From Bacteroidales bacterium UBA6377 (GTDB lineage Bacteria; Bacteroidota; Bacteroidia; Bacteroidales; UBA932): 64,000 bases of DNA. Below are positions 33,513 to 41,831 of this stretch, one piece after another. Below the pieces are notes generated by a model, which was not told the DNA's origin, ran no database searches, and worked only from the letters and a program-made list of their open reading frames with translations. Position 1 is the stretch's first letter. The number at the start of each line of letters is the position of its first letter. The position numbers and the translations under genes are program-made. The stretch lies in NCBI GenBank assembly GCA_002438805.1, contig DJQV01000004.1, positions 1 to 64,000 on the forward strand, given 5' to 3'.

Positions 33513-34358
33513 ATGCTTGATCTGCTTTTCGTGCATTGGCACGTCGATCCTGTCCTGATCCATATCGGCAGCCTCCAGATAAGGTGGTATTCGCTCCTGT
33601 TCGTGTCCGGTTTCGTGATAGGCTGGTATCTTTTCAGGTGGTTTTTCCGCCGGGAGGGTGTGGACCAGAAGCTCATGGACCCGCTTCTCTACACGCTGCT
33701 GATCGCCACCATCGTCGGCGCGCGTCTGGGGCATTGCCTTTTCTATCAGCCTGACTATTATCTCGGCTCATGGAAAGGTTTTCTTGAGATCTTCATGCCC
33801 TGGAAAGGTGGACTCGCGAGCCATGGCGGGGCCATTGCACTGCTCTTCGCAATGTGGTGGTATTCGGCCCATTATGGAAAGAGGAACGGTTTTGATTTCA
33901 TGTGGATAATGGACAGGCTCTGCATCACGGTTGCATTTGCCGGCTGCATGATCCGTATGGGAAACCTTTTCAACTCCGAGATATACGGTGATGTGACCGG
34001 TCTGCCGTGGGGTTTCATCTTTGACCTTAGGGGCGAGACGGAGCCCAAGCATCCGACCCAGATTTATGAGGCTCTTTCTTACTTGCTGCTCGGCCTGATT
34101 CTGGTGTGGGTGTACAAGTATAAGCTTGACAAGGTGTACAGGGGCTTTTTCTTCGGGGTGTTCCTCATAGGCTGCTTCGGGATGCGTTTCCTCATCGAAT
34201 TCATCAAGGAGCCGCAGGTAGGTTTCGAGCAGGGGATGGCCCTCAACATGGGGCAGCTGCTCTCGATTCCGTTCGTGCTTGCAGGCATCGGTATTCTCGT
34301 CTGGTCGTATGTTCACCATGAGCCTGCGGCGGTGAGCGGTACGGCAAAAAAGAAGTAG
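33513..34358 (+). CDS. lgt: Prolipoprotein diacylglyceryl transferase
   Basis: A 281-residue inner-membrane enzyme that transfers diacylglycerol from phosphatidylglycerol to the lipobox Cys of prolipoproteins. The signature RMGNLFNSEIYG (Arg-x-Gly-Asn...Asn-x-Glu-x-x-Gly) and the catalytic-site His in GGLASHGGA are present, with about seven membrane segments. It serves the many lipoproteins encoded in this window. The C terminus is a short Lys-rich tail (AKKK). Confidence 0.95.
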   Translation: MLDLLFVHWHVDPVLIHIGSLQIRWYSLLFVSGFVIGWYLFRWFFRREGVDQKLMDPLLYTLLIATIVGARLGHCLFYQPDYYLGSWKGFLEIFMPWKGGLASHGGAIALLFAMWWYSAHYGKRNGFDFMWIMDRLCITVAFAGCMIRMGNLFNSEIYGDVTGLPWGFIFDLRGETEPKHPTQIYEALSYLLLGLILVWVYKYKLDKVYRGFFFGVFLIGCFGMRFLIEFIKEPQVGFEQGMALNMGQLLSIPFVLAGIGILVWSYVHHEPAAVSGTAKKK

Positions 34359-34387
34359 CAGAACTTCATACCTATATTATAATGGAT

Positions 34388-34426
34388 GGCACGGATTTGG
34401 TATTATCCGTGCCTGCGTTATTTTAG
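34388..34426 (+). terminator. Hairpin between lgt and tolC, probable terminator
   Basis: GGCACGGAT (34388-34396) and ATCCGTGCC (34405-34413) form a perfect 9-bp stem with an 8-base loop, followed by TGCGTTATTTTA. The U run is interrupted, so it could instead be a leader hairpin of the efflux operon. No TAnnTTTG box was found between it and the tolC ATG. Confidence 0.6.
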
Positions 34427-34429
34427 TGT

Positions 34430-35899
34430 ATGAAGAAGTTAGTATTGTTTTCGTTAGTGGCGCTGACAGTCAGCGGCTTGGCATCGGCGCAGGAGCCGCT
34501 TCAGCCGTCCGATACTCTTCCGGCGCCGAAACTCATCTCTCTCGAGCAGGCTCTCCAGATCGCTGTAAGCGAGAACGCCTCTGTCAAAGTGGCGGACATG
34601 GAGGTTGAGCGCAGCGGGTATGAGCGCAAAGGCACTTATGCTTCCCTTTTCCCACAGGTGGACGGTACGGCAAACTACCAGCGTACCATCAAGAAGCAGG
34701 TGATGTACATGGACTTCGACATGTCTTCCATGGGGGGAGGCTCGGGGTCTGAAGGATCTGGAAGTTCCGGTGAATCAAGCGGCTCCGGGGCCATGACTTC
34801 AGGCGGCGGAATAGAAGTCGGCCGTTGGAACACATGGTCAGCCGGGGTTTCAGCCTCCATGCCTCTGGTGAATGCCCAGCTCTGGGAGAGCATCAGGGTA
34901 AGCGGACAGAGCGTGGAACTCGCAGTGGAGAAAGCACGCAGCTCCCGTCTGGAGACTGTCAACCAGGTCAAGCAGGCATATTTCTCCTGCCTCCTTGCCA
35001 AAGAGGCGTTCAAGGTTTACAAGTCCGTCTATGAGAACGCGCTCGAGAATCTTGAGCAGACTCAGCGCAAATACAATGCTCAGCGTGCTTCCGATCTCGA
35101 TCTGGCCCGCGCCAAGACAACTCTTGCCAACGCCATCCCTAATGTCTATGACGCGGAGAGTTCCGTCGTCCTGTCACTTTGGCAGCTCAAGGCGGTGATG
35201 GGTGTAAGTCTCGATGAGAATATCGATGTCTCCGGTTCTCTTGCAGACTACGCCGACACGATGCTCTACGACATCAAGGCCTCGGAGGATCTGTCTCTGG
35301 ACAACAACTCAACTATGCGTCAGCTCTCCATCCAGGCGGAGCAGCTCGCCTCGACGGTGAAGATGCAGCAGTACGCCTATCTTCCTACCCTCGCGCTGTC
35401 ATTCTCGTACAGCATGAACGCCATGACCAATGACTTCAATTTCAGCGAGTACAAGTGGTCTCCTTATTCCATGGTGGGATTGAGTCTCCAGATTCCTATA
35501 TTCTCCGGCGGCAAGCGCTACAATGCCGTGCGCTCCGCCAAGGTCCAGAGCGCTGAACTCACTGTGCAGCGCGAGAATACCGAACGTCAGTTGAGAATCT
35601 CCATCCGCCAGTATCTTAATCAGATGGAGACGGCGATGAAAAGCTACAGCTCCGCACAGAGCGCCCTCGAATCGGCCACCAAGGCATACGACATCGCGCA
35701 GCGCTCATATAATGTGGGGCGCAGCACCCTGACGGATCTCAATGATGCCCAGCTCGCACTAACGCAGGCCAGCCTGACGCTGTCGCAGGCAGTATATAAT
35801 TTCGTCACAGCCAAGGCCAACCTTGAGGGGACTCTCGGTGCCGATTTCATAGACGAAGACGGAAAAGTCCAATTGAATAAAACATATAACAATGAATAA
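34430..35899 (+). CDS. TolC-family outer-membrane efflux protein
   Basis: A 489-residue TolC-like outer-membrane channel. It has a signal peptide (1-20, cleaved after GLASA) and then two OEP repeats with long helices: LEQALQIAVSENASVKVADM, LETVNQVKQAYFSCLLAKEA, NLEQTQRKYNAQRASDLDLA and YDIAQRSYNVGRSTLTDLND. Residues 98-127 form a Gly/Ser-rich low-complexity insert not usual in the family. It is the first gene of a tripartite efflux operon; its stop overlaps the adaptor gene start by 8 bases. Confidence 0.92.
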   Translation: MKKLVLFSLVALTVSGLASAQEPLQPSDTLPAPKLISLEQALQIAVSENASVKVADMEVERSGYERKGTYASLFPQVDGTANYQRTIKKQVMYMDFDMSSMGGGSGSEGSGSSGESSGSGAMTSGGGIEVGRWNTWSAGVSASMPLVNAQLWESIRVSGQSVELAVEKARSSRLETVNQVKQAYFSCLLAKEAFKVYKSVYENALENLEQTQRKYNAQRASDLDLARAKTTLANAIPNVYDAESSVVLSLWQLKAVMGVSLDENIDVSGSLADYADTMLYDIKASEDLSLDNNSTMRQLSIQAEQLASTVKMQQYAYLPTLALSFSYSMNAMTNDFNFSEYKWSPYSMVGLSLQIPIFSGGKRYNAVRSAKVQSAELTVQRENTERQLRISIRQYLNQMETAMKSYSSAQSALESATKAYDIAQRSYNVGRSTLTDLNDAQLALTQASLTLSQAVYNFVTAKANLEGTLGADFIDEDGKVQLNKTYNNE

Positions 35900-36914
35900 T
35901 AAACTGATAATTGGTATGGCGCTGGCTGCGGCTGTCTGCAGTTGTGCCGGCAACAAGGGAGGCCAGAAGGCGCAGCAGACCGTCGCCGAGAAGACGCCGG
36001 TAGTCTCAGTGGTCACGGCCACGAAGCAGGTGGTGCCGCAGGAAGAGGTGTACTCTTCCACCGTGCAGGCCAATGTGGTCAACAATATCGCCCCTCAGAG
36101 CGGCAACCGTATCGTCAAGCTGAATGTAGAGGTCGGTGACTTTGTATCTGCCGGACAGGTGCTTGCCGAGATGGACAGGGTGCAGCTGGACCAGGCCGCC
36201 CTCAAACTCAAGAACGATGAGGTCGAACTTGCCCGTGTCAAGGCTCTTCTCGGTGAGGGCGGAATTTCCCAGTCAGACTACGATGCCCTTGAACTTGCAT
36301 ACAACGTCTCCAAGTCCAGCTATCAGAACCTTCTTGACAACACCATCCTCCGGGCTCCTGTGAGCGGTGTAATCTCTGCGCGCAACTACGACCGCGGGGA
36401 CATGTATGCCATGTCATCCCCTATTTACGTGGTGCAGCAGATTACTCCGGTCAAACTTCTTGTAGGCGTGTCCGAGTCCGATTACAGCAAGGTCAAGAAA
36501 GGTGACAAGGTAAGCATCACTGCGGATGCCCTTCCTGGCAAGACCTTTACGGGAAATGTATCACGCGTGTACCCGGTGATTGATCCATCTACACATACGG
36601 TAAAGGTGGAGATACTCATCCCTAACGCCGACAGGCTTGTCCGTCCGGGAATGTATGCCCGTGTCACTGTCAATATGGGCGACCGCAACAGCGTTGTCGT
36701 GCCGGATGCGGCTGTGGTGAAGCAGCAGGGCTCAGGCCAGAGGCAGGTGTATGTCCTCAAGGATGACGGTACCGTAGATTTGAAACTCGTGACGCCGGGT
36801 CGCCATTTCGGCTCCAATTATGAGATCCTTTTCGGTCTTGAAGACGGAGAGAAGGTGGTCACCGAGGGGCAGTCCGCCCTCAGGTCCGGCATTAAAGTGG
36901 AGGTGGCGAAATGA
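35892..36914 (+). CDS. RND efflux adaptor (membrane fusion) lipoprotein
   Basis: A 340-residue HlyD/AcrA-type periplasmic adaptor. The N terminus MNNKLIIGMALAAAVCSCAG is a lipoprotein signal (lipidated Cys at 16 or 18). The barrel-sandwich domain is IVKLNVEVGDFVSAGQVLAE with its second half ILRAPVSGVISARNYDRGD. The beta-barrel segment VYPVIDPSTHTVKVEILIPN and membrane-proximal domain follow. It links the RND pump to the TolC-like channel. Overlaps neighbours by 8 bases (upstream) and 4 bases (ATGA, downstream). Confidence 0.94.
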   Translation: MNNKLIIGMALAAAVCSCAGNKGGQKAQQTVAEKTPVVSVVTATKQVVPQEEVYSSTVQANVVNNIAPQSGNRIVKLNVEVGDFVSAGQVLAEMDRVQLDQAALKLKNDEVELARVKALLGEGGISQSDYDALELAYNVSKSSYQNLLDNTILRAPVSGVISARNYDRGDMYAMSSPIYVVQQITPVKLLVGVSESDYSKVKKGDKVSITADALPGKTFTGNVSRVYPVIDPSTHTVKVEILIPNADRLVRPGMYARVTVNMGDRNSVVVPDAAVVKQQGSGQRQVYVLKDDGTVDLKLVTPGRHFGSNYEILFGLEDGEKVVTEGQSALRSGIKVEVAK

Positions 36915-39900
36915 GCATTTACCGTTCGGCCGTCAACAAGCCGGTAACCACTGCGCTGGTCTTCATCGCGTTCGCGGTGCTCGGATTCTTCTCCGTGAGC
37001 AGGACCTCCATCGCGCAGTATCCGGAATTTGACGCAAACACCATAATGGTGATGTCCTCATATCAGGGCGCCAATGCCCAGGACATCGAGACCAACCTTA
37101 CAAAGGTTCTGGAAAACGCCCTCAATGGCGTGGAGGACCTTAAGGAACTCAATTCCCAGTCCAAGGAGAACATCTCCCTGCTGACTCTCACATTCGAATA
37201 CGGCACTGACATAGAGGACGCTACCAACAATGTCCGTGACAAGTTGGACATGGTGAACTCCTCACTTCCGGACGGGGCTACAACCCCTGTCATATTCAAG
37301 TTCAGCGCGGACGATATGCCTATCATGATGCTCTCCGCCACGGCGGACGAGAGTCTCGAAGGACTAGACAAGATCCTGGACGACAAGGTCTCAACCCCTC
37401 TGGCCCGTGTCAAAGGAGTGGGAACGGTGTCTGTCAGCGGTGCGCCTTCACGTGAGATCCAGGTCTACTGCGACCCGGTCAAACTCCAGGCTTACAACCT
37501 CAGCATCAGCACCATATCTTCCATCATCGCTGCCGAGAACCGCAATATGCCTTCCGGCAACATCGACATTGGTTCCGAGACCTACACCCTGCGTGTGCAG
37601 AAGGAGTTTACGGATCCTTCCGAACTGCTCGATGTTGTGGTCGGCTCAAAGGACGGTGACGTGGTGTACCTCAGGGATGTCGCCACCATCTATGACGGCG
37701 GTGAGGAGCGCGAGCAGGAGTCCTACACCAACGGTCAGCGTGCAGCCCGTATCGTCATCCAGAAGCAGTCCGGTGCCAATACTGTCAATGTGATCCGCAA
37801 CGTCAAGAAGCAGCTGGCAAAGATACAGCCGACTCTGCCTGCCGACATCAACATCGTGACATTCGTTGACGGCTCCACCGAGATCATCAACACCATCAAG
37901 ACCCTCTTCGAGACCATCATAATCACTTTCCTCGTCGTTGGATTTGTGGTGTTCATATTCCTGGGCAACTGGAAGTCCACGGTCATAATCGTGCTTTCCA
38001 TCCCTATTGCCCTTCTGGCATCCCTCATCTATCTGTATGCTACAGGCAATACGCTCAACATCATATCCATGTCGGCGCTGGCGATAGCGATAGGTATGGT
38101 GGTCGATGATTCCATAGTGGTGCTTGAAAATGTTTCGACCCACATCTCACGAGGCGAGAAGCCGAAGGAAGCCGCGGTACACGGCACATCCGAGGTGGGA
38201 ATCTCAGTAGTCGCCTCGACTTTGACGATGCTCTGCGTCTTCCTGCCTCTCACCATGATCAGCGGTATGGCCGGTATCATGTTCCGCCAGCTCGGCTGGA
38301 TCGTCAGCATCATCATGATCGTCTCCACTACGGCGGCCCTCACATTCGTGCCTATGCTCTGCTCTCGCTGGCTCAAGCCTAATGTGCAGCACGGCAAGGC
38401 CTACAATGTGGTCTTCATCCCGATCAACAAGTTCCTTGACAAGATCTCCCGTGGTTATGCGCATGTCATCCACTGGGCGACGAAGCGTCGCAAGACGGTG
38501 ATTTTCACCTTTGCGGGAGTATTCGTGCTCGCAATGGTGCTGCTGGTGCCGGGTCTTAAGACCGAGTACTTCCCTCATAGTGACTCCGACCGTCTCTCCG
38601 TGACTGTGGAACTCCCTATGGGTACGGCCCAGCAGGTCACCAGCGGCTTCTATGACAAGATTTACGATGAGATCAAGGCCGCTGTGCCTGAAGCGCACAT
38701 CATAAACGGCACCTTCGGGCAGGCCGACTCCGACAATACTTTCGCCTCCATGCAGAGCAATGGTACCCACTTGATTTCCATGAACATCAACATCGGTACC
38801 AGCAGCACACGTGAGCGCAGTTCAGCCGACCTCGCCGATGTCGTCAGAGGCATCCTCAACTCCCACCCTGAAATCCGCAGGGCCCTCGTGACCGAGGGCG
38901 GCGGCGGAATGGGCGGAGCAACATCCATCAAGGTGGAGGTCTACGGCTACAGTTTCGACAATACCGACCTTGTGGCTCGCCAGCTCCAGTCCGGGATGCT
39001 CAAGGATCCGGCCTTTACCCAGGTCACCCTGAGCCGAGACGAGTATACTCCTGAGTTCCAGATGAACTTCGATCGTACCAAGCTCGCCCTCAACGGCTTG
39101 ACTTCCACTACAGCTGCCACCGCGTTCAGCTCTGCGATGAGCGGGTCCGTGGCTTCATATTACCGCGAGGACGGAGACGAGTACAAGATCCGTGTGCGCT
39201 ATGCTCCGGAGTTCCGCACCAGCGTAGAGGATCTGGAGAATATCCTTGTCACAAACACCGCCGGGCAGCAGATCCGGATGAAGGACCTCGGGCAGGTAGT
39301 GGAGACGCTAGTGCCTCCTACCATCGAGAGAAAAGACCGTGAGAGGCTCATCACCGTCACCGGCATCGTGGCTCAAGGCGCCGCCCTCAGCGATGCCGTG
39401 GCTGCGGCGAACAAGGTCATCTCCGAGACCACCATGCCGACAGGGATCTCCACGGTCATCGCCGGAGATTATGAGGATCAGCAGGACATGTTCTCCGACC
39501 TGCTCGTGCTGATTGTCCTCATGGTTATCCTCGTCTACATGGTGATGGCTTCACAGTTCGAGTCATTCATGGCACCGTTCGTGATCATGTTCTCTGTTCC
39601 GTTCGCCCTTGTGGGCGTGCTGCTCGGCCTGCGTATCACAGGTACCGCGCTCGGCGTGATGGCTATGATCGGTATCATCATCTTGATCGGTGTCGTGGTG
39701 AAAAACGGTATCGTGTTGATTGACTATACGATACTTTGCCGTGAGAGGGGAATGAACATCCGCGACGCCTCCACCACGGCAGCCAAGAGCCGACTCAGGC
39801 CTATTCTCATGACGACCCTCACCACCGTGCTCGGTATGGTGCCGATGGCGGTCGGTACAGGTGAAGGTTCTGAGATGTGGCGTTCTCTGGGTGTGACCGT

Positions 39901-40000
39901 GTGCTGGGGTCTTACGATTTCGACGCTTGTCACCCTCGTGCTCATCCCTACAGTATATTGTGCATTCGCAAGCAGGCAAGAAAGGAGGAAAAAACAATGA
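36911..40000 (+). CDS. RND multidrug efflux pump, HAE1/AcrB type
   Basis: A 1029-residue proton-driven inner-membrane pump. It starts with the canonical first helix (AVNKPVTTALVFIAFAVLGF). The proton-relay Asp pair is in GMVVDDSIVVLENV and the relay Lys in GVVVKNGIVLIDY. Two large periplasmic loops with duplicated porter domains are present, and MIGIIILIGV and MTTLTTVLGMVPMA near the end match the family. It would export drugs, bile salts or similar compounds with the adaptor and TolC-like proteins. Its stop overlaps the start of a small PII-like gene (ATGA), so that protein is made in step with the pump. Confidence 0.95.
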   Translation: MSIYRSAVNKPVTTALVFIAFAVLGFFSVSRTSIAQYPEFDANTIMVMSSYQGANAQDIETNLTKVLENALNGVEDLKELNSQSKENISLLTLTFEYGTDIEDATNNVRDKLDMVNSSLPDGATTPVIFKFSADDMPIMMLSATADESLEGLDKILDDKVSTPLARVKGVGTVSVSGAPSREIQVYCDPVKLQAYNLSISTISSIIAAENRNMPSGNIDIGSETYTLRVQKEFTDPSELLDVVVGSKDGDVVYLRDVATIYDGGEEREQESYTNGQRAARIVIQKQSGANTVNVIRNVKKQLAKIQPTLPADINIVTFVDGSTEIINTIKTLFETIIITFLVVGFVVFIFLGNWKSTVIIVLSIPIALLASLIYLYATGNTLNIISMSALAIAIGMVVDDSIVVLENVSTHISRGEKPKEAAVHGTSEVGISVVASTLTMLCVFLPLTMISGMAGIMFRQLGWIVSIIMIVSTTAALTFVPMLCSRWLKPNVQHGKAYNVVFIPINKFLDKISRGYAHVIHWATKRRKTVIFTFAGVFVLAMVLLVPGLKTEYFPHSDSDRLSVTVELPMGTAQQVTSGFYDKIYDEIKAAVPEAHIINGTFGQADSDNTFASMQSNGTHLISMNINIGTSSTRERSSADLADVVRGILNSHPEIRRALVTEGGGGMGGATSIKVEVYGYSFDNTDLVARQLQSGMLKDPAFTQVTLSRDEYTPEFQMNFDRTKLALNGLTSTTAATAFSSAMSGSVASYYREDGDEYKIRVRYAPEFRTSVEDLENILVTNTAGQQIRMKDLGQVVETLVPPTIERKDRERLITVTGIVAQGAALSDAVAAANKVISETTMPTGISTVIAGDYEDQQDMFSDLLVLIVLMVILVYMVMASQFESFMAPFVIMFSVPFALVGVLLGLRITGTALGVMAMIGIIILIGVVVKNGIVLIDYTILCRERGMNIRDASTTAAKSRLRPILMTTLTTVLGMVPMAVGTGEGSEMWRSLGVTVCWGLTISTLVTLVLIPTVYCAFASRQERRKKQ

Positions 40001-40290
40001 AAGCAATGTTCATAGTCTACAATCAGGCCTACAACGAGGAGATCGTCGAGGCTCTGGCAGCCCTCGGGCAGCGCGGTTACACACGCTGGCAGGACATCCA
40101 GGGCAAGGGAGGCTTCAACGGCATCCCGCATCTGGGCAGCCATGCCTGGCCGGAGATGAACCATGCGGTCCTGACAATGGTCCCGGATGAGAAAGTCGAG
40201 CCGATACTCTCCTGTCTCAAGGAGAAGGACAAGGCTTCTCCGGACCTGGGCCTCAGGGCTTTCGTCTGGGGTATTGAAACTTTCTATTAA
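39997..40290 (+). CDS. Small PII/CutA-like protein coupled to the RND pump
   Basis: A 97-residue soluble protein without signal or membrane segments. The chain MKAMFIVYNQAYNEEIVEAL, then GQRGYTRWQDIQGKGG, HAVLTMVPDEKVEPILSCL and LRAFVWGIETFY fits a ferredoxin-like (beta-alpha-beta) PII/CutA or DUF3240-type fold. Proteins of this sort are found next to some RND pumps and are thought to sense ligands or nucleotides. No T-loop uridylylation Tyr of classical GlnB is visible. Function is inferred from fold and from the ATGA overlap with the pump gene. A promoter for trxA lies in and just after its last codons. Confidence 0.65.
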   Translation: MKAMFIVYNQAYNEEIVEALAALGQRGYTRWQDIQGKGGFNGIPHLGSHAWPEMNHAVLTMVPDEKVEPILSCLKEKDKASPDLGLRAFVWGIETFY

Positions 40291-40303
40291 ATTCTTAACT
40301 TTG
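40274..40303 (+). promoter_or_regulatory. Promoter of trxA, overlapping the end of the efflux operon
   Basis: TTG (40274-40276, inside the last codons of the PII-like gene), 19 bp, TAACTTTG (40296-40303). Predicted start of transcription is about 40307, within the left arm of the hairpin that follows. Confidence 0.75.
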
Positions 40304-40304
40304 T

Positions 40305-40336
40305 ATCCGCCGCTCATTGTAGAACGGCGGATTTTT
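40305..40336 (+). terminator. Terminator of the efflux operon
   Basis: ATCCGCCG (40305-40312) and CGGCGGAT (40325-40332) form a perfect 8-bp stem with a 12-base loop, followed by TTTTT. It begins one base after the -7 box of the trxA promoter. Confidence 0.85.
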
Positions 40337-40350
40337 AAATTATTACAACT

Positions 40351-40665
40351 ATGGCAAAAGTAGTAAATGACGCTAACATCGCGGAGATCCTCTCTTCTCC
40401 GAAGCCGGTTCTGATAGATTTCTGGGCCACCTGGTGCGGTCCTTGCCGTGTCCTCTCTCCGACTGTGGACGAGGTCGCCGCTGAATATGAAGGCCGTGCG
40501 GTCGTGGCCAAATGCAACGTTGACGACTGCGAAGACATCTCTATGAGGTATGGTATCCGCAACATCCCGACACTTCTCTTCTTCAAGAACGGGGAACTTG
40601 TGGACAGGACTGTGGGTGTCGTGTCAAAACAGGAGATAACTCAAAGAATCGAAAAACTGATTTAA
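40351..40665 (+). CDS. trxA: Thioredoxin
   Basis: A 104-residue cytoplasmic thioredoxin. The redox site is FWATWCGPCRVLSP (Cys-Gly-Pro-Cys) and the cis-Pro is in IRNIPTLLFFKNGE. It lacks a signal peptide. It keeps cytoplasmic proteins reduced and supplies ribonucleotide reductase and other enzymes. Own promoter at 40274-40303. Confidence 0.95.
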   Translation: MAKVVNDANIAEILSSPKPVLIDFWATWCGPCRVLSPTVDEVAAEYEGRAVVAKCNVDDCEDISMRYGIRNIPTLLFFKNGELVDRTVGVVSKQEITQRIEKLI

Positions 40666-40669
40666 CAAA

Positions 40670-41290
40670 ATGAAAAAGATCCTAATCATCGCGGCCACCT
40701 TGCTTGCAGCATGGTCCGCCAACGCACAGGTCGGCATCATTGCCGGTCTCACATCATCAGCCACCGATGTGGAGTCAGCATACGCTGACGTGAAGAATGT
40801 CAGCCAGTATCATGTCGGGCTTACTTACAAACTCGGGCTCGGCAACCTTCTCGCCATCCAGCCTTCAATCATCTACAACATGAAAGGCACCAAGTTCGGC
40901 GAGATCGCCGGTGTCAAGGATGTCGCTGTGGACTACAAGACCGGGTACATCGAAGTTCCTGTACAGGTTCAAGCCGGCATCGGCATAGGTTCACTTGTAC
41001 GTGCCTATGGCTTCGTGGAGCCGTTTATCGGCTACGCTGTAAAGAACGAGGTCAAGATTGAGAACCTCGATGAAGTCAGCAACTCATGGGACAATGTCAA
41101 GAACAAACTTGAATATGGCGTCAGCCTCGGTGTAGGCGCTGAAGTGCTGAGCCACGTGCAGGTGTCTGTCAAGTATTTCTGGAATCTTGGAGATGTCTAC
41201 GGACAGTCCATCAACATCGGATCCGTTTCCAAGGAGATTTCCTCAAGCAAGTGCAACGGCATAGCCGCCTCAGTTGCTTTCCTCTTCTAA
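40670..41290 (+). CDS. Small outer-membrane beta-barrel protein (PorT-like)
   Basis: A 206-residue protein with a signal peptide (MKKILIIAATLLAAWSANAQ, cleavage after NAQ or NA). The rest consists of alternating-hydrophobicity strands (YHVGLTYKLGLGNLLAIQPS, YIEVPVQVQAGIGIG and SLGVGAEVLSHVQVSVKYFW) ending in Phe (SVAFLF), as in eight-stranded outer-membrane barrels. It starts 4 bases after trxA and may be co-transcribed with it. No specific function can be assigned. Confidence 0.8.
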   Translation: MKKILIIAATLLAAWSANAQVGIIAGLTSSATDVESAYADVKNVSQYHVGLTYKLGLGNLLAIQPSIIYNMKGTKFGEIAGVKDVAVDYKTGYIEVPVQVQAGIGIGSLVRAYGFVEPFIGYAVKNEVKIENLDEVSNSWDNVKNKLEYGVSLGVGAEVLSHVQVSVKYFWNLGDVYGQSINIGSVSKEISSSKCNGIAASVAFLF

Positions 41291-41300
41291 GCAGGAATAT

Positions 41301-41831
41301 ATGTCAGAAAAAAAGGCGGTCTTCTTCTGTTCCGCCAGTCACGACATAAAGGCCGAATACAATCAAGCTGCACGGGAAATCGTCCGTGCGGCTTGTTTGT
41401 CTGGATATGACATAGTGTCGGGCGGTACCATCAAGGGGACGATGGGCGTGATTTGTGACGAGGCTTCCCGCTATGATGTCGAGGTGATTGGTGCCGTCCC
41501 GAGGTTCATGAAAGGGTTGGAGCATCCGGCCCTGACTGAGTGCATCTGGACGGACAGGATGTCGGAGCGTAAGGATGCGATGCGGGAGGGGACTTGCCTT
41601 GCCATAGCCCTGCCTGGCGGAATCGGCACTCTCGATGAGCTTGCCGAGACATTCTGCCTGGCGAAGATGGGTCTTTACAAGGGCAGGGTCATCGTCTTCA
41701 ATGTGGACGGCTTCTACCAGCCTTTCAGGGAGCAGCTGGAGAAGTATGTGCGTGAAGGCTTCATGGATGCCTCGGCGATGTCCCTGATCAGTTTTCCCCA
41801 GACGGTCGAAGAAGTCAAGGCGCTGCTGTGA
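41301..41831 (+). CDS. LOG-family protein (cytokinin riboside 5'-monophosphate phosphoribohydrolase-like)
   Basis: A 176-residue LOG-family protein with the nucleotide-binding motif LPGGIGTLDELAE (PGGxGTxxE), upstream GGTIKGTMGVICDEA, and catalytic Arg/Glu positions in RMSERKDAM. The family hydrolyses nucleoside monophosphates with N6-side chains to free base and ribose phosphate; in bacteria the physiological substrate is often unclear. ATG 41301 (MSEKKAVFF) is preferred because upstream codons overlap the barrel gene. Its stop overlaps the GTG start of the next gene. Confidence 0.9.
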   Translation: MSEKKAVFFCSASHDIKAEYNQAAREIVRAACLSGYDIVSGGTIKGTMGVICDEASRYDVEVIGAVPRFMKGLEHPALTECIWTDRMSERKDAMREGTCLAIALPGGIGTLDELAETFCLAKMGLYKGRVIVFNVDGFYQPFREQLEKYVREGFMDASAMSLISFPQTVEEVKALL

